Below, one piece after another: positions 5,395 to 6,755 of a stretch of 6,755 nt of DNA. A program made the translations under genes and the position numbers. Source of the DNA: Candidatus Stahliibacteriota bacterium (GTDB lineage: Bacteria > Hydrothermota > Tepidihabitantia > B3-TA06). The stretch's first letter is position 1. Every line of letters starts with the position of its first letter. The notes under the pieces were generated by a model. The model searched no databases. It was not told where the DNA came from and worked only from the letters and a program-made list of their open reading frames with translations. The stretch covers positions 1 to 6,755 of the forward strand of contig JAUVJT010000118.1 of assembly GCA_030592225.1 (NCBI GenBank), in the 5' to 3' direction.

Positions 5395-5997
5395 GTGAAC
5401 GAGTACGTAGATAGACTTCAGGCAAAATTATCCGCCGAGAAATTAGGCCCGGTGGAGGTACGTGAGGGAATTTTAGAAAGCTACGTTGTTACCAATCAGA
5501 AAGCGCGCGGCGCCGGATTGAGTGAGATTGCGATTGATGCCGAGGACGCCGAGGTGCTGGAGCGTGTTAGTAAGATGATGCGAGACCTCTTAACCGAGCG
5601 CGGCGGCAAGTTTGACGCCCCCACTCTAAGCGAACTCCGCAGCGTGCGCCACACCATGGACCTTATGCTGCGCTTCAGCGAGTTTCCGCCCGAGATAACC
5701 GAACCTCACGATATGATTTGCGAGATACTTCTGGAAAGGGCGAGCGATGCCAGGGTAATAGAAGGCGTGGTGCAGCCCCAGCTCCTTGATGAGCCTGTGG
5801 AACCAATTGCGGAGCCGTTTGCAGTACCGCCTGTCGACGCGCCGCCTGTCCCTGAATCCATGCCGGCGACTGCCCCTTCTTCCTTTCCTTCCCTTCCTTC
5901 CTCCCCTCCCCCCCCTCAGTCGAGGCCGCACCGCTCCCCATTGCCGAAAGTCCCTTTGCCGCTTCTCTTTCCGCAAAGCTCTCGGCGGACATGTTGA
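5395..5997 (+). CDS. First half of duplicated helical-domain protein, frame lost at a C8 run
   Basis: From GTG the frame encodes 200 residues and no signal peptide. Residues 8-126 form a predicted all-helical domain (AKLSAEKL at 10-17, REGILESY at 23-30, MMRDLL at 61-66, FDAPTL at 73-78, HDMICEILLE at 105-114) that I do not recognise. A Pro/Glu/Ala linker follows from about 127. The last 25 residues, after SPPPPQ, become Arg/Pro/Leu-rich and lack the linker's Glu and Ala, the mark of a wrong frame. In the other frame downstream of the C8 run (5908-5915) the text reads SVEAAPLPIAESPFAA and then AKLSAD, a second copy of the domain start. One added base would give a single protein of about 414 residues ending at 6638. 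Either the gene is frame-shifted, the assembly lost a C, or slippage at the run restores the frame. Confidence 0.8.
   Translation: MNEYVDRLQAKLSAEKLGPVEVREGILESYVVTNQKARGAGLSEIAIDAEDAEVLERVSKMMRDLLTERGGKFDAPTLSELRSVRHTMDLMLRFSEFPPEITEPHDMICEILLERASDARVIEGVVQPQLLDEPVEPIAEPFAVPPVDAPPVPESMPATAPSSFPSLPSSPPPPQSRPHRSPLPKVPLPLLFPQSSRRTC
5416..5772 (+). repeat. Domain copy 1 of an unrecognised helical family
   Basis: Encodes residues 8-126 of the first half. It aligns with copy 2 at AKLSA[ED], P-x-x-x-R[ED]GI[LI]E, [KR]xMR[ED], FD-x-P, E-H/PH-x-x-IC-x-[EI]L, and then a Pro/Glu linker. DNA similarity is low, so this is an ancient duplication. Confidence 0.75.
5873..5917 (+). repeat. 45-nt pure pyrimidine tract with a C8 homopolymer
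   Basis: Every base from 5873 to 5917 is C or T, with TTCC-like repeats and a run of eight C at 5908-5915. It encodes part of the proline/serine linker and is where the two halves of the gene lose frame. The complementary purine strand has several G runs (8, 4, 3 and 4). Confidence 0.95.
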
Positions 5998-6317
5998 GCC
6001 CTGAAGATACGCGTGATGGTATCATAGAGTGTTTTGTCGCGAGTTATCGCAAAACCTTGCCCGGCGGTCAGCCGTCGGCAACCTCGGAGGGAAGATTCGA
6101 GGCCCGCGTGAGACGGACAATGCGGGAGTTTTTCTCCTTATCGGGAGCCTCGTTCGACGAACCGGACATAGAGCTGTTTGAGAAGACAAAGATACACCTT
6201 GAAGATAAACTTGGTATCGCGGCGCTGTCACCGGTCGTGCTGACTGAACATAACAAGATATGCGCAGAGCTGATGGCCAAAGGCCGCAAGTTCTTTGAAA
6301 ACATTGTGGCGGGAATC
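5967..6317 (+). repeat. Domain copy 2 of the unrecognised helical family
   Basis: Read in the frame of the second half, this begins LSAKLSADML upstream of the ATG at 5991. It runs through RDGIIECFV, TMREFF, FDEPDI and HNKICAELM to IVAGI. The homology starting before the ATG shows that the coding frame originally extended leftward. Confidence 0.75.
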
Positions 6318-6638
6318 GCAGCTGCGGCTCCAGCGGTTACCGAACCTGCAGTGGTATCTGAAGAAGCCAGGCCCGAGGTTGTGCCCCCAGAAGCGCCTGT
6401 CCCTGAAATCCCAATTGAACCCGTACCGGTCGACTCACCCGAAACACCCCCACCCGTAACAGGTGCACCCGTAACACGTGAACCACAGCCGGAACCGGTT
6501 GCGCCGGGTTGGTTACAGGAGGCATCTCCCAAACAGGAAGTCCCGCCAACGCCCCCCTCGCCCTCCGCACCCTCCATTGAGGAACTCATTGCACGCCTGC
6601 GGGATGAGATACGTGAGGCGGTCAAACTGGAGGTTTAG
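5991..6638 (+). CDS. Second half of duplicated helical-domain protein (downstream frame)
   Basis: From ATG 5991 the frame encodes 215 residues. The stretch 1-109 is the second copy of the helical domain. A Pro/Glu/Val linker (about 113-195) includes the small repeat APVTG/APVTR, and the C-terminus SIEELIARLRDEIREAVKLE is a charged amphipathic helix that could be a coiled coil or docking segment. The ATG has no ribosome binding site and cuts into the domain, whose conserved start AKLSAD lies upstream in the same frame, so this is best read as the 3' part of the gene that begins at 5395. As an alternative, the ATG overlaps the upstream TGA (ATGTTGA), so translational coupling could yield a separate protein. 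Function unknown; predicted cytoplasmic. Confidence 0.8.
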   Translation: MLSPEDTRDGIIECFVASYRKTLPGGQPSATSEGRFEARVRRTMREFFSLSGASFDEPDIELFEKTKIHLEDKLGIAALSPVVLTEHNKICAELMAKGRKFFENIVAGIAAAAPAVTEPAVVSEEARPEVVPPEAPVPEIPIEPVPVDSPETPPPVTGAPVTREPQPEPVAPGWLQEASPKQEVPPTPPSPSAPSIEELIARLRDEIREAVKLEV

Positions 6639-6755
6639 CAATCGCTTTCTTCTGCTCCAGATCTTGAGGTGCTACTTCGGCGTCCTTCGGGTATAGCCGC
6701 CAAGGTTGGCGGACGCACCGTTTTCCTTGCATGGTTAGATCAGGTGAACCAGCCC
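6639..6755 (+). CDS. Possible start of an FN3-containing protein, cut by the right edge
   Basis: The frame immediately after the TAG at 6636-6638 stays open for 39 codons to the end of the window. It encodes RRPSGIAAKVGGRTVFLAWL, which fits the first two strands of an FN3 domain (P-x-G-[IL]-x-A-x-x-G-x-x-V-x-L-x-W). The only start-like codon is GTG 6669, with no good ribosome binding site, and no signal peptide is visible. A further frameshift or readthrough of the TAG cannot be excluded. An open run of 39 codons alone is weak evidence; the FN3-like pattern is the main support. Confidence 0.35.

Noticed and set aside
6451..6476. Direct repeat CACCCGTAACA with a 15-base period
   Set aside because: It is simply the coding form of the short linker repeat APVTG/APVTR; two copies are too few to be a CRISPR or regulatory array.
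6068..6625. 185-codon antisense open frame rich in Gly, Ser and Thr
   Set aside because: It mirrors the Pro/Glu-rich linker of the sense gene; the composition is the expected complement of proline codons.
6636..6638. TAG as a recoded or read-through stop
   Set aside because: The protein ends naturally in an amphipathic helix, and other genes in the window use TAG, TGA and TAA as ordinary stops; nothing indicates recoding.

Overview
The window is a gene-dense stretch of bacterial chromosome of roughly 50% GC. It carries canonical sigma-70-type promoters (four exact TTGACA -35 boxes), strong GGAGG ribosome binding sites, a tRNA-Val gene and an unusually high share of predicted lipoproteins (four). 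None of the genes is a housekeeping marker. The mix of an orphan Roadblock/LC7 protein, lipoproteins with FN3-like modules and small 'AGTF'-type secreted proteins resembles genomes of poorly cultured, deeply branching diderm bacteria (the WOR-3/TA06/Zixibacteria kind). That placement is an impression from gene style, not proof. I see no insertion sequence, CRISPR array or phage gene.

Layout. (1) 1-1207, plus strand: the 3' part of a multi-pass membrane protein whose C-terminal half resembles CreD; its true start lies left of the window. (2) 1260-1285: a perfect palindrome serving as a terminator shared with the convergent lipoprotein gene 1311-1997 (minus strand). (3) 1998-2126: a divergent promoter region with two TTGACA boxes back to back, driving the minus-strand lipoprotein and a plus-strand lipoprotein (2127-2768). 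The two proteins share a C-terminal module. (4) 2769-2842, minus strand: tRNA-Val(CAC), which abuts the stop codon of the preceding gene and sits 14 nt before the start of a Roadblock/LC7 gene (2857-3261). The tRNA promoter lies inside the Roadblock reading frame. (5) 3312-4115: a lipoprotein with propeller-like strand repeats. (6) 4164-5285: a lipoprotein with two FN3-like modules and an aromatic C-terminal domain, with its own promoter overlapping the previous stop codon. (7) 5395-6638: two adjacent reading frames that almost certainly form one protein of two tandem copies of an unrecognised alpha-helical domain joined by proline-rich linkers. The frame is broken at a run of eight C within a 45-nt pyrimidine tract. 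(8) 6639-6755: an open frame running off the right edge that may begin an FN3-containing protein.

How the genes may work together: most products are predicted to act in or on the cell envelope as membrane-anchored proteins or lipoproteins. The Roadblock protein and the proline-rich duplicated-domain protein are predicted to be cytoplasmic. No metabolic pathway can be inferred. The points most worth a second look are the frame-broken duplicated-domain gene with its C8 tract, and the tRNA whose promoter overlaps the start of a protein gene.
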